Shown in pieces: positions 27,970 to 37,321 of a stretch of 64,000 bases of DNA. Origin of the DNA: Pantoea sp. BAV 3049 (GTDB lineage Bacteria; Pseudomonadota; Gammaproteobacteria; Enterobacterales; Enterobacteriaceae); the NCBI RefSeq assembly GCF_009765445.1, contig NZ_WHOY01000031.1, positions 2,848,884 to 2,912,883 of the forward strand, given 5' to 3'. The notes beneath the pieces are model-generated. The model was not told the DNA's origin. It saw nothing but the letters and a program-made list of their open reading frames with translations, and made no database searches. Each line of letters opens with the position of its first letter. Positions within the stretch are counted from its first letter, which is position 1. A program made the position numbers and the translations under genes.

Positions 27970-29388
27970 TCAGGCATTCTTCAGCATCCATTCAATCTCG
28001 GTGTCGGTAATCAGGCGTTCGAACTGGATCAGTTCATTGTTTTTGCAGGCGTGCCAGACGTGGCTGAACCGCTCGCCCAGATGCTGGCGCAGCGCTTTAT
28101 GCTGATCAAACTCCCACAGCGCGTCACTCTGACGGATCGGGAATGGCAGACCTTCCTGCTCCAGCCCGTTGCCCTCGACGCCCTGCGGCAGCGGCAGATC
28201 GTTATTCAGACCATGCAGAATGCCCGCGAAGATGGTTGCCATCACCAGATAAGGGTTGGCATCAGCGCCCGCAACACGGTACTCCACACGGTGGTTATCG
28301 CGATCGCCACAAGGGATACGCAGCGCCACAGTGCGGTTGTTGTGCCCCCAGGAGGCCTGAGTGGGAACATACATACCGGGTTGGAAGCGGCGGTAAGAGT
28401 TAACGTTCGGTGCCAGCAGCGCCATTGAGGCAGGCATCAGCTCGATCATTCCGGCCAGCGCACGCTTCAGAATGGTGGAGTCTTCCCCCTGCGGAGTGAC
28501 CAGTACGTTTTCTCCTTTATCGTTAAGGATGCTGATGTGGATATGCATCCCGCTCCCGGCATACTCTTCATGCGGTTTGGCCATAAAGGTGGCGTGCATG
28601 TGGTGCTTCTCCGCCACCAGCCGCACCAGACGTTTTAATGCCAGAGCGTGATCGCAGGCCTGCAGCACATCTTTGGTGTGATGCAGGTTAACTTCAAACT
28701 GGCCCGGAGAGGCCTCCGCCACGGCACCATCGGCCGGGATCTTCTGCAAACGCGCCAGATCGTCGATGTCGCTTAGCACGTCGGCAAAGTGGTTCAGGTT
28801 ATCCACCGAGTAGACCTGGTTCTGCATATTGCGATCCTGAGTGCCTGGCGCACATGGCGGCTGCAGATACCCCTCGGCATCGCGCTGACGGTCAAGTAAA
28901 TAGAACTCCAGCTCTACCGCTACCACAGGATGCAGTCCATGCCGGGCAAGCTGCTGCCACAGGCGGTTAAGGACATTACGGGGTTCAACGTCAAAGGGAG
29001 CGCCATCTTCATCAAGCATGGTCAGCAGAACCTGACCAAGGTATTCCGGATCGGAAGCTGAAGGGGTTAATGTGCCGGGAATCGGGATACAGGTGCGGTC
29101 TGGCTCGCCTAACTCCTGGCCCAACCCCGCCTCTTCCACCACGTTGCCCAGAATATCCATCGCGAATACGGAAGCCGGGAAATAACAGCCTTTCTCCAGT
29201 TTACGCAGGGCCGAAACCGGGACACGTTTCCCGCGGAAGCAGCCATTAAGATCGGTCAACATCACGTCTATATACTGGGTGGCGGGACAGAGCCTGAGGT
29301 ACTCTTCCACCTCTCTTATGAAGGCGCTGCCCCGTCTCTCTTCTGCATGCTGCACAAAATCTTCAACTTCTACGATATTGGTTTCCAT
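27970..29388 (-). CDS. puuA: Gamma-glutamylputrescine synthetase PuuA
   Basis: A 472-residue glutamine synthetase-fold ligase that joins glutamate to putrescine with ATP, the first step of the Puu pathway. It has the GS beta-grasp domain at the N-terminus and the metal and ATP-binding catalytic domain with VAVELEFYLLD, EASPGQFEVNL, HATFMAKPHEEYAGSGMHIH and the RIPCGDRDNHRVEYRVAGADANPYL segment. It is divergent from puuD; two PuuR-like boxes lie in the 210-bp gap. Confidence 0.94.
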   Translation of the reverse strand: METNIVEVEDFVQHAEERRGSAFIREVEEYLRLCPATQYIDVMLTDLNGCFRGKRVPVSALRKLEKGCYFPASVFAMDILGNVVEEAGLGQELGEPDRTCIPIPGTLTPSASDPEYLGQVLLTMLDEDGAPFDVEPRNVLNRLWQQLARHGLHPVVAVELEFYLLDRQRDAEGYLQPPCAPGTQDRNMQNQVYSVDNLNHFADVLSDIDDLARLQKIPADGAVAEASPGQFEVNLHHTKDVLQACDHALALKRLVRLVAEKHHMHATFMAKPHEEYAGSGMHIHISILNDKGENVLVTPQGEDSTILKRALAGMIELMPASMALLAPNVNSYRRFQPGMYVPTQASWGHNNRTVALRIPCGDRDNHRVEYRVAGADANPYLVMATIFAGILHGLNNDLPLPQGVEGNGLEQEGLPFPIRQSDALWEFDQHKALRQHLGERFSHVWHACKNNELIQFERLITDTEIEWMLKNA

Positions 29389-29432
29389 GATTCACCGCTT
29401 TTTGTGGGTTACAAAGTCACGACTACAATGTC

Positions 29433-29446
29433 AAATATAATGCACA
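29433..29446 (+). promoter_or_regulatory. Putative PuuR operator 1
   Basis: AAATATAATGCACA resembles the reported E. coli PuuR site AAAATATAATGAACA with one clear difference in the core. It lies 45 bp upstream of puuA, in the divergent puuA/puuD region. Confidence 0.5.
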
Positions 29447-29527
29447 CAACAGAAATCTATACGCAAATAAATTGTTTTTCAAATGTTGCATTTGAATTAG
29501 AAAAGGGTTATCAAAATACAGAAGACT

Positions 29528-29541
29528 GAAAATAATGCACG
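29528..29541 (+). promoter_or_regulatory. Putative PuuR operator 2
   Basis: GAAAATAATGCACG repeats the ATAATGCAC core of operator 1 in the same orientation, 95 bp away and about 60 bp before puuD. Confidence 0.42.
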
Positions 29542-29598
29542 CTTTAGACGAGAAATCGAATATTTGTCAAAAATTTAGTCCAGAATGAGAGGTTGATC

Positions 29599-30363
29599 AT
29601 GGTCGATATATTTTACAGGCCAGTTATCGGTGTGGTGATGTGCAGTAACACGGTAAAAGGCCAACATAGCCACACGTTGCAAGATAAGTACCTGAATGCG
29701 GTGCTGGAGGCGGGAGGCTTGCCGATTGCGCTGCCCCATGCGCTGGCAGAGCCGCAGCTGCTGGCAGAAACCCTGCCCCTGCTTGATGGTATTTTACTGC
29801 CCGGCAGTCCCAGTAATATGCAGCCGCACCTCTATGGTGAAAACGGCGATGAGCCTGATGCCGATCCCGGGCGAGATCTTCTGAGCATGGCGCTGATTGC
29901 GCACGTGCTCGAAAGGCGCATCCCCATTTTTGCCATTTGTCGTGGTCTGCAGGAATTAGTGGTGGCGACGGGCGGAACGCTTTATCGCCGGTTATGCGAT
30001 CATGCTCAGTTTCTTGAGCATCGCGAAGACCCGGACCTGCCCATCGAGCAGCAGTACGCCCCCTCCCATGAAATCAAAATTCAGCCGGGCGGGCTGATTT
30101 CACAATTGATTCCCGGGAGTAAAACATTCTGGGTAAACTCGTTGCACGGACAGGGGACCAAAACCCTGGGGCCGATGCTGCGCGTCGAGGCCTGTTCACA
30201 GGATGGGCTGGTAGAGGCGGTCAGCGTCCACGACCATCCGTATGCATTGGGTGTACAGTGGCACCCGGAATGGAAAAGTAGCGAATATGCCCTGTCGCGC
30301 ATATTGCTCGAAGGTTTTATCACAGCATGTCAGAACTATAACGCTGAGAAACAGCGACTCTGA
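29599..30363 (+). CDS. puuD: Gamma-glutamyl-GABA hydrolase PuuD
   Basis: A 254-residue class I glutamine amidotransferase-like hydrolase that releases GABA and glutamate from gamma-glutamyl-GABA. The nucleophile is Cys114 in FAICRGLQE; the other triad members lie in VQWHPEW near the C-terminus. The oxyanion region LLPGSPSNMQPHLYG is present. Two codons upstream a TTG is in frame, but the ATG at 29599 is preceded by AGAGG and gives the E. coli length. It is the first gene of puuDRCB. Confidence 0.94.
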   Translation: MVDIFYRPVIGVVMCSNTVKGQHSHTLQDKYLNAVLEAGGLPIALPHALAEPQLLAETLPLLDGILLPGSPSNMQPHLYGENGDEPDADPGRDLLSMALIAHVLERRIPIFAICRGLQELVVATGGTLYRRLCDHAQFLEHREDPDLPIEQQYAPSHEIKIQPGGLISQLIPGSKTFWVNSLHGQGTKTLGPMLRVEACSQDGLVEAVSVHDHPYALGVQWHPEWKSSEYALSRILLEGFITACQNYNAEKQRL

Positions 30364-30386
30364 CTCACTTGAAAGGAAATGCTTTT

Positions 30387-30941
30387 ATGAATCATGAGGG
30401 CCAGCCCGGTAAGCGTTTGTCTGAGATCCGCCAGCAAAGGGGTCTGTCGCAGCGCCGAGTTGCCGAACTGTCTGGATTAACACACAGCGCCATCAGCACC
30501 ATTGAGCTGGATAAAGTCAGCCCGGCAATCAGTACCCTGCAAAAGCTCCTGAAAGTGTACGGGCTTTCGTTATCTGAATTTTTTGCCGAACCGGAAATCC
30601 CGGCTGAGCCGCAGGTAATCATCAATTATGAAGACCTGATTGAAATCGGCAGCCAGGGCGTTTCCATGAAGCTTATCCATAACGGCGGCCCTGACCGCAC
30701 GCTGGCAATGATGATTGAAACCTATCAGCCGGGTTCGACTACAGGGGAGCGTATCAAGCACCAGGGGGAAGAGATCGGCACGCTGCTGGAAGGGGAAGTG
30801 GTTCTGAAGTGTAACGGCCAGAGCTACCACCTGGTTGCGAAGCAGAGTTATGCCATTAATACCGGCATTCCACACAGCTTCAGCAACACCTCCGCTAAAG
30901 TCTGCCGCATTATCAGCGCCCATACCCCGACAACGTTCTGA
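30387..30941 (+). CDS. puuR: Transcriptional repressor PuuR
   Basis: A 184-residue repressor of the puu genes. The N-terminal XRE-type helix-turn-helix (RLSEIRQQRGLSQRRVAELS, then LTHSAISTIE) is followed by a cupin domain (GTLLEGEVVLKCNGQSYHL, YAINTGIPHSFSNTS), which senses putrescine. The C-terminus HTPTTF equals that of E. coli PuuR. The ATG at 30387 is preceded by AAAGGA; an upstream TTG is in frame but less likely. It probably binds the two boxes in the puuA/puuD gap. Confidence 0.94.
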   Translation: MNHEGQPGKRLSEIRQQRGLSQRRVAELSGLTHSAISTIELDKVSPAISTLQKLLKVYGLSLSEFFAEPEIPAEPQVIINYEDLIEIGSQGVSMKLIHNGGPDRTLAMMIETYQPGSTTGERIKHQGEEIGTLLEGEVVLKCNGQSYHLVAKQSYAINTGIPHSFSNTSAKVCRIISAHTPTTF

Positions 30942-31073
30942 TCGCTTAGTGCCACACCGCCGTTCTTAATAATGATTTTTGTCCCGGGACTCTTTCCGGG
31001 GCTTTGCTGCAGCCTGATTTTGCTGCGCCCAGGATCAATTCAAGCTGTCTCATTGAAAAAAGAAGGAGTCACT

Positions 31074-32564
31074 GTGGATTATCACGCTCTGGAATACTGG
31101 AAAGAGTCCGCCCGCACTGTACAACCAGAAACACGGTTATTTATTAACGGTGAGTACCGGAACGCCGTCAGCGGAGCAACTTTTGCCGTTGAAAACCCGG
31201 CAACCCAGCAGACGCTGGTGCAGGTCGCTCGTGGAGACTGGCAGGATGTCGGTCTGGCGGTTAAAGCGGCGCGGGAGGTGTTTGAACGGGGCGACTGGGC
31301 GCAGTCATCGCCGCAGAGACGTCAGGCCGTGCTGAATCGCCTGGCAGATTTAATGGAGCAACATCACGAGGAGCTGGCGCTGCTGGAAACGCTGGATACC
31401 GGCAAGCCAATCCGCCACAGCCTGCGTGATGACATTCCTGGCGCGATCAAAGCCGTCCGCTGGTATGCCGGGGCGATTGATAAAGTCTACGGTGAAATTG
31501 CCCCCACCAGCAGCGATGCACTGGCGCTGATCGCCCGTGAACCGTTGGGGGTGATTGCTGCCGTAGTGCCGTGGAATTTTCCGCTGATGCTGGCCTGCTG
31601 GAAACTGGCTCCGGCGCTGGCGGCCGGTAACAGTGTGATACTTAAACCGTCAGAGAAATCGCCGCTGACCGCCCTCAAAATCGCCGGTCTGGCAAAACAG
31701 GCCGGTCTGCCGGATGGCGTGCTGAACGTCATTTGCGGATTCGGCGATGAAGCCGGACAGGCGCTGTCCCGCCACGCAGATGTCGACGTAATGACCTTCA
31801 CCGGATCGACCCGCACCGCAAAGCAGCTGCTGAAAGATGCCGGTGAGTCGAACATGAAACGGGTCTGGCTGGAGGCCGGAGGCAAAAGCGCTAACATCAT
31901 TTTTGCCGACTGCCCTGACCTGCAGAAAGCGGCCGCTGCCACCGCTGCCGGTGTGTTCTACAACCAGGGTCAGGTATGCATTGCCGGAACCCGACTGCTG
32001 GTTGAGGAGAGCATCGCCGACGAATTTGTGACGTTACTTAAGGCGGAGGCGCAGAAATGGCAGCCGGGTAACCCACTCGATCCGGACACTACACACGGCA
32101 CGCTGATCGACGCCACCCACGCCGACAACGTGCAGGGCTTTATCCGTGATGGCGAAGTGCGTGGCAACGTGCTGGCTCTGGATGGCCGAACCAACCAGCA
32201 TCCGGCTAGCGTCGGCCCGACCATTTTCACCGATGTTAATCCGCAGGATCGTCTTTCCCGCGAGGAGATTTTTGGCCCGGTTCTGGTGGTCACCCGCTTC
32301 AGCGATGAGTCAGAAGCGCTGGCACTGGCCAATGACAGCGAATACGGCCTGGGTGCTGCAGTATGGACCGACAACCTCTCCCGTGCACACCGCGTCAGCC
32401 GGCGCCTGAAAGCAGGCTCGGTGTTCGTCAATAACTACAACAACGGTGATATGACCGTGCCGTTTGGCGGCTTTAAGCAAAGCGGCAACGGGCGGGACAA
32501 ATCACTGCATGCACTCGAAAAATTCACTGAACTGAAAACCATCTGGATCGCTCTGGAGTCCTGA
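31074..32564 (+). CDS. puuC: Gamma-glutamyl-gamma-aminobutyraldehyde dehydrogenase PuuC
   Basis: A 496-residue NAD(P)-dependent aldehyde dehydrogenase. It shows VVPWNFPLMLACWKLAPALA, FTGSTRTAKQL, the general base Glu in LEAGGKSAN and the catalytic Cys in FYNQGQVCIAGTR. It oxidises gamma-glutamyl-gamma-aminobutyraldehyde to gamma-glutamyl-GABA. The start is GTG, preceded by AGAAGGAG, and aligns with the E. coli start; the longer open frame has no ribosome binding site. A 132-bp gap with a GTCCCGGGAC / CCGGGGC-type hairpin separates it from puuR. Confidence 0.93.
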   Translation: MDYHALEYWKESARTVQPETRLFINGEYRNAVSGATFAVENPATQQTLVQVARGDWQDVGLAVKAAREVFERGDWAQSSPQRRQAVLNRLADLMEQHHEELALLETLDTGKPIRHSLRDDIPGAIKAVRWYAGAIDKVYGEIAPTSSDALALIAREPLGVIAAVVPWNFPLMLACWKLAPALAAGNSVILKPSEKSPLTALKIAGLAKQAGLPDGVLNVICGFGDEAGQALSRHADVDVMTFTGSTRTAKQLLKDAGESNMKRVWLEAGGKSANIIFADCPDLQKAAAATAAGVFYNQGQVCIAGTRLLVEESIADEFVTLLKAEAQKWQPGNPLDPDTTHGTLIDATHADNVQGFIRDGEVRGNVLALDGRTNQHPASVGPTIFTDVNPQDRLSREEIFGPVLVVTRFSDESEALALANDSEYGLGAAVWTDNLSRAHRVSRRLKAGSVFVNNYNNGDMTVPFGGFKQSGNGRDKSLHALEKFTELKTIWIALES

Positions 32565-32566
32565 TA

Positions 32567-33847
32567 ATGACAGAACATACGCAAAGTTATTACGCCGCAA
32601 GCGCCAACAAATACGCCCCTTTCCCGACGCTGGAAGGGGCACTCTCCTGTGACGTTTGTATTATTGGTGCCGGGTATACCGGCCTCTCCTCGGCCCTGCA
32701 CCTGGCCGAAAATGGCTATAAGGTGGTGGTACTGGAAGCAGCCCGCGTGGGGTTTGGTGCCAGCGGGCGCAATGGCGGCCAGGTGGTGAACTCTTACAGC
32801 CGCGATGTGGACGTGATTGAAAGAACTTACGGCGCGGATGCCGCCCGCATGCTGGGCAGCATGATGTTTGAAGGCGGCGATATTATCCGTGAGCGCATCA
32901 AACGCTACGGAATCGACTGCGACTACCGACCGGGCGGCCTGTTTGTGGCACTTAATTCTAAGCAGTTCAGTACGCTGGAGGAGCAGAAACAGAACTGGGA
33001 GCGCTACGGCAATGACCAGCTTGAGCTGCTGGATGCCCGGCAGATCCGCAAGGAAGTCGACAGCGACCGTTACGTCGGTGCGCTGCTGGATAAGCGCGGC
33101 GGTCACCTTCACCCGCTGAATCTTGCCATTGGCGAAGCAAAGGCAGTGGAGCTGAACGGCGGCCAAATCTTCGAGCAATCGCCGGTTATTGAGATTAAAC
33201 ATGGCAACCCGGCGATCGTGAAAACGGCCACAGGACAGGTTGAAGCACGCTATGTAATTGTCGCGGGCAATGCCTACCTGGGCAACAAGCTGGAACCGGC
33301 ACTGTCGAAACGCAGCATGCCCTGCGGTACCCAGGTACTGACCACTGAACCGCTCAGCCCGGAGCTTGCGGCCTCATTGCTGCCTTCGGATTACTGCGTT
33401 GAGGACTGCAACTACCTGCTGGACTACTTTCGCCTGACCGCCGATCATCGTCTGCTGTACGGCGGCGGCGTGGTCTATGGCGCACGCGATCCGGATGATA
33501 TTGAGCGGCTGCTGATGCCGAAGCTGCTGAAAACCTTCCCGCAACTTAAAGGCGTGAAAATCGGCTATCGATGGACGGGCAACTTCCTGCTGACGCTATC
33601 GAGGATGCCGCAGTTCGGCCGGCTGGAAAACAACATTTACTACATGCAGGGCGACAGCGGCCATGGCGTGACCTGTACCCATCTGGCAGGCCGCTTGATT
33701 TCAGAAGTGTTGCGGGGAGATGCAGAACGGTTTGATGCCTTCGCGACCCTGCCGCACTACCCGTTCCCGGGGGGCCGCAACATGCGTATCCCGCTGACGG
33801 CAATGGGCGCTGCCTATTACAGCCTGCGCGATCGTCTGGGAGTTTAA
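32567..33847 (+). CDS. puuB: Gamma-glutamylputrescine oxidase PuuB
   Basis: A 426-residue FAD-dependent oxidase of the DAO family. The dinucleotide fold is CDVCIIGAGYTGLSSALHLAE; ARVGFGASGRNGGQV and the C-terminal GDSGHGVTCTHLAGRL contact FAD. It oxidises gamma-glutamylputrescine to the aldehyde with release of ammonia and peroxide. It starts 2 bp behind the puuC stop, so translation is coupled. It is the last gene of the unit, because puuE has moved elsewhere. Confidence 0.93.
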   Translation: MTEHTQSYYAASANKYAPFPTLEGALSCDVCIIGAGYTGLSSALHLAENGYKVVVLEAARVGFGASGRNGGQVVNSYSRDVDVIERTYGADAARMLGSMMFEGGDIIRERIKRYGIDCDYRPGGLFVALNSKQFSTLEEQKQNWERYGNDQLELLDARQIRKEVDSDRYVGALLDKRGGHLHPLNLAIGEAKAVELNGGQIFEQSPVIEIKHGNPAIVKTATGQVEARYVIVAGNAYLGNKLEPALSKRSMPCGTQVLTTEPLSPELAASLLPSDYCVEDCNYLLDYFRLTADHRLLYGGGVVYGARDPDDIERLLMPKLLKTFPQLKGVKIGYRWTGNFLLTLSRMPQFGRLENNIYYMQGDSGHGVTCTHLAGRLISEVLRGDAERFDAFATLPHYPFPGGRNMRIPLTAMGAAYYSLRDRLGV

Positions 33848-33916
33848 CCACGCAGATGTCTGAAGCGCGGAAAATGAGACTTTCCCCACAAACAACGCTG
33901 AAACCTGAAGCGCGGC

Positions 33917-34013
33917 GAACACAGGCCGGGAATAAAGCGTCCCGCACCATGGACGGTGCGGAACGAGCTGCCAGGGACGGCGCCTTTTGCGTCTTTATAA
34001 GCGGCCTGTGTTC
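33917..34013. repeat. 97-bp imperfect palindrome between puuB and ybiT
   Basis: The ends GAACACAGGCCG (33917-33928) and CGGCCTGTGTTC (34002-34013) are perfectly complementary over 12 bp; beyond one mismatch, five more pairs follow outward. Inside are ATAAAG / CTTTAT, GTCCC / GGGAC and the hairpin CCGCACC / GGTGCGG (33942-33948 / 33955-33961). The whole could fold into one long branched structure. It is not an ERIC or REP sequence as I know them. It looks like a miniature mobile repeat or a bidirectional terminator. CTGAAGCGCGG occurs twice just upstream. Confidence 0.6.
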
Positions 34014-34081
34014 CCTGCGCATGCGCTGTTTTTATCAACATCAGCATCGCGCGGGCACACAAGCCCCCCATAAGCCTGGTT

Positions 34082-35674
34082 TTAAACGATACCCTGGCTA
34101 CGCAGATAATCTTCGTAGTTGCCGGTAAAGTCGTTCAGCTTGCCAGGCGTCATCTCAATCACGCGAGTCGCCAGCGAGCTGACGAATTCACGGTCGTGAG
34201 AAACGAAAATCAGCGTACCTTCGTACATCTCCAGCGCCATGTTCAGCGCCTCGATGGACTCCATATCCAGGTGGTTGGTCGGCTCATCCATAATCAGCAC
34301 GTTCGGTTTTTCCATCATCAGCTTGCCGAACAGCATGCGCCCTTTCTCACCACCGGACAGCACTTTGGCTGGCTTCCTGATGTCGTCCTGACTGAACAGC
34401 AGACGTCCCAGAATGCTGCGCACCGCCTGCTCGTCATCATTTTCCTGCTTCCACTGGCTCATCCAGTCAAAGACGGTCAGATCGTTGGCAAAGTCATGCG
34501 CGTGATCCTGAGCATAGTAACCAATACGGGCGTTCTCAGACCATTTCACCGTGCCGTTATCCGGCTGCAAATCGGCCACCAGCGTTTTCAGAAAGGTGGT
34601 TTTACCGATCCCGTTCGGGCCAAGGATTGCCAGCTTTTCGCCTACTTCCAGCAGCAGATTAACGTTCTTAAACAGCGGCCCCTGGTCGAAGCCCTTAGTC
34701 ACGGACTCCAGCTCAAGCGCGTTACGGAACAGCTTCTTGTCCTGTTCAAAACGAATAAACGGGTTCTGACGGCTTGACGCTTTAACCTCTTCCAGCTTGA
34801 TTTTATCAATCTGTTTGGCGCGGGAAGTCGCCTGGCGGGATTTAGAGGCGTTAGCACTGAAACGGCTGACAAAAGACTGCAGTTCGTTGATTTGCGCCTT
34901 TTTCTTGGCGTTATCAGACAGCAGACGCTCACGGGCCTGAGTGGCCGCAGTCATATACTCGTCGTAGTTGCCCGGATAAACGCGCAGTTCGCCGTAATCC
35001 AGATCCGCCATGTGGGTGCAGACCATGTTCAGAAAGTGACGGTCGTGCGAAATGATGATCATGGTGCTGTTACGCTCGTTCAGCACCTGCTCCAGCCAGC
35101 GAATGGTATCGATGTCCAGGTTGTTCGTCGGTTCATCGAGCAGCAGAATTTCCGGATTAGAGAACAGCGCCTGCGCCAGCAGCACACGCAGCTTCCAGCC
35201 TGGTGCCACTTCGCTCATCGGGCCGTAATGCTGCTCCAGCGGGATGCCCACGCCCAACAGCAGCTCGCCCGCACGCGCTTCTGCGGTGTAGCCGTCCATT
35301 TCACCGTATTTCACTTCGAGATCGGCGACTTTATAGCCGTCTTCTTCGCTCATTTCCGACAGCGCATAGATGCGGTCGCGCTCTTCTTTCACTTCCCACA
35401 GCTCGCCGTGGCCCATGATCACCGTATCCAGCACGGTGAACTGCTCGAAGGCAAACTGATCCTGGCGCAATTTACCAATGCGCTCGTTAGGATCGATCGA
35501 CACGTTCCCGCCTGACGGGACCAGGTCGCCGCCCAGAATTTTCATAAAGGTGGACTTGCCGCTACCGTTGGCACCGATCAGGCCATAGCGGTTACCGCCG
35601 CCAAATTTGACAGAGATGTTTTCGAACAGCGGCTTACTGCCAAACTGCATGGTGACGTTGCTGGAAACTAGCAC
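34082..35674 (-). CDS. ybiT: ABC-F family ATPase YbiT
   Basis: A 530-residue soluble protein with two ABC ATPase domains and no membrane segments, the hallmark of ABC-F translation factors. Domain 1: [14 protein letters not shown], signature in the [14 protein letters not shown] region, [12 protein letters not shown] charged linker (about residues 240-320) follows. Domain 2: [37 protein letters not shown]. Length equals E. coli YbiT. ABC-F proteins act at the ribosomal E site to relieve stalled complexes; the precise role of YbiT is less clear. Confidence 0.94.
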   Translation of the reverse strand: MLVSSNVTMQFGSKPLFENISVKFGGGNRYGLIGANGSGKSTFMKILGGDLVPSGGNVSIDPNERIGKLRQDQFAFEQFTVLDTVIMGHGELWEVKEERDRIYALSEMSEEDGYKVADLEVKYGEMDGYTAEARAGELLLGVGIPLEQHYGPMSEVAPGWKLRVLLAQALFSNPEILLLDEPTNNLDIDTIRWLEQVLNERNSTMIIISHDRHFLNMVCTHMADLDYGELRVYPGNYDEYMTAATQARERLLSDNAKKKAQINELQSFVSRFSANASKSRQATSRAKQIDKIKLEEVKASSRQNPFIRFEQDKKLFRNALELESVTKGFDQGPLFKNVNLLLEVGEKLAILGPNGIGKTTFLKTLVADLQPDNGTVKWSENARIGYYAQDHAHDFANDLTVFDWMSQWKQENDDEQAVRSILGRLLFSQDDIRKPAKVLSGGEKGRMLFGKLMMEKPNVLIMDEPTNHLDMESIEALNMALEMYEGTLIFVSHDREFVSSLATRVIEMTPGKLNDFTGNYEDYLRSQGIV

Positions 35675-35775
35675 AGGATTGCCTTTCGTTTGCGATGTGA
35701 GAATGTGAACCAGCGCGCATTATGCCAAAAAAAAGGGACGGCGAATACACTGCCCCCCCGTTGAGAGCACGGGTT

Positions 35776-37320
35776 TTACTCAGGGGTCTCTGCGGGACCA
35801 AAGACTGAGTACTCCGGAAGCTTAACGTCCTGATAAAGCTCCCAGCCGCCGCCCAGCGCTTTATACAACGCCACCAGGTCAAGACTGCTCTGCACTTTTG
35901 CCGAAGCGGCCTGCTGCACGGCCTGAGCCAGCTGGCGCTGTGCATCCAGCGCATCAATAAATGATGACAGACCTTTGGAATAGCTGTCATTCGCCAGGTT
36001 GAATGCGTTTTGCAGCGCATCAACCGTCTCGTTCAGGCCATCCACCTGCTGCTGATCGGTGCGGTAGCTGACCAGCGCATTCTCCACGTCCTGCAGAGCG
36101 GTCAACACTGTCTGGCGGTAACCCAGCGCTGCGCTGGCCTGCTCTGCCCTGGCCAGTTTGACGCTGGAAACCAGCTGCCCCCCCTGGAAGAGAGGAATCG
36201 AGATTGACGGTCCGAAGCTGTAGAAATGGCTGCTCCAGTTGTCCAGATAACTGATATCGGTGTTACGCATGCCAAACTGGCCGGTCAGCGAGATGTCCGG
36301 GAACAGTTGAGCAACGGAGACGCCAATATTCGCTGTAGCTTCATGGAGCTTCGCTTCGGCCTGGCGCACATCCGGACGACGACGCGCCAGCGTGGATGGC
36401 AGACCGACCGGCACCTCTTTCGGTAACGCAGGCAACGGCTTAGTGGCCATCAGTTCACCATCCAGCGCGCCTGGAGGTTTGCCAGTCAGCACCGCCAGGC
36501 CATTCATCGCCTGATGGATCTGGGACTGATACTGCGGCAGCTGAGCGCGCAGGGAATTAAGCTGGGCGCGGGCATTTTCGACGTCCATCTGCGGAGCCAG
36601 GCCGTTACGCTGCTGGCTCTGCGTCAGCTCCAGCGTCTGCTGCGCAACATCAATCTGGGTTTGCAGCGTCTGGCTGATCGACTGCGCGCCGCGCAACTGC
36701 AGATAGGTCCGCGCCACTTCCGCTTCCAGCGAGACCAGCGCATCGTTGCGGCTTTCCAGCGACTCCTGCTGCCGGGCATCGGCGGCTTCAACCTGACGGC
36801 GCACCTTGCCCCACAGATCCAGCTCCCAGGAAGCATCAAAACTGCCCTGATACAGGGCGACCGGCCTGGTTAACCCGCTGAGTGCAGACTTCAGATCCGG
36901 ATCGGTTTGATCGATCTGATCGTAAACACCGTTAGACTCCAGCTCGCCTTTCACCCCCAACTGCTGACGCTGGGCGGAGAGCTTGCCGTTCACTGAAGGG
37001 AACCAAGCCCCGCGCGCCTGATTCAGCTGCTGACGCGAACCGGCAATACGCAGAACCGCTTGCTGCAGGCTCAGGTTCCCGGCAATGGCACGTTCAATCA
37101 GGCTGTCCAGCTGAGGGTCATTAAACGACTTCCACCAGCCGGGATTAGTCACCGTCGCCTGCGGCCGGGAACCTGCTTCCGACTGAAGTGAGTTAAAGGT
37201 CGCCGGGGTGGACGGCTTCGGCGACTGGTAATCAGGGCCGACCGAACAGGCCGACAGCGCCAGGGTGGCGACCAGCAGCACGCTGAATCGCGAACGCGCG
37301 GAATAAGGGAAAACGTTCAT
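35776..37320 (-). CDS. Outer membrane efflux lipoprotein (OprM/NodT-type)
   Basis: A 514-residue lipoprotein of the outer membrane factor family. The lipobox LSAC puts the lipidated Cys at residue 25. Two OEP repeats follow, each with long heptad-rich helices (for example around residues 200-300 and 400-490) that form the periplasmic tunnel; DPQLDSLIERAIAGN and RRRPDVRQAEAKLH are typical motifs. It completes a tripartite pump with the EmrA/EmrB-like proteins encoded upstream. The ATG at 37320 lies 1 bp behind the MFS gene stop. Confidence 0.88.
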   Translation of the reverse strand: MNVFPYSARSRFSVLLVATLALSACSVGPDYQSPKPSTPATFNSLQSEAGSRPQATVTNPGWWKSFNDPQLDSLIERAIAGNLSLQQAVLRIAGSRQQLNQARGAWFPSVNGKLSAQRQQLGVKGELESNGVYDQIDQTDPDLKSALSGLTRPVALYQGSFDASWELDLWGKVRRQVEAADARQQESLESRNDALVSLEAEVARTYLQLRGAQSISQTLQTQIDVAQQTLELTQSQQRNGLAPQMDVENARAQLNSLRAQLPQYQSQIHQAMNGLAVLTGKPPGALDGELMATKPLPALPKEVPVGLPSTLARRRPDVRQAEAKLHEATANIGVSVAQLFPDISLTGQFGMRNTDISYLDNWSSHFYSFGPSISIPLFQGGQLVSSVKLARAEQASAALGYRQTVLTALQDVENALVSYRTDQQQVDGLNETVDALQNAFNLANDSYSKGLSSFIDALDAQRQLAQAVQQAASAKVQSSLDLVALYKALGGGWELYQDVKLPEYSVFGPAETPE

Positions 37321-37321
37321 G

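Noticed and set aside
33917-34013. ERIC or REP element
   Set aside because: The core sequences of ERIC and REP as I know them are not present.
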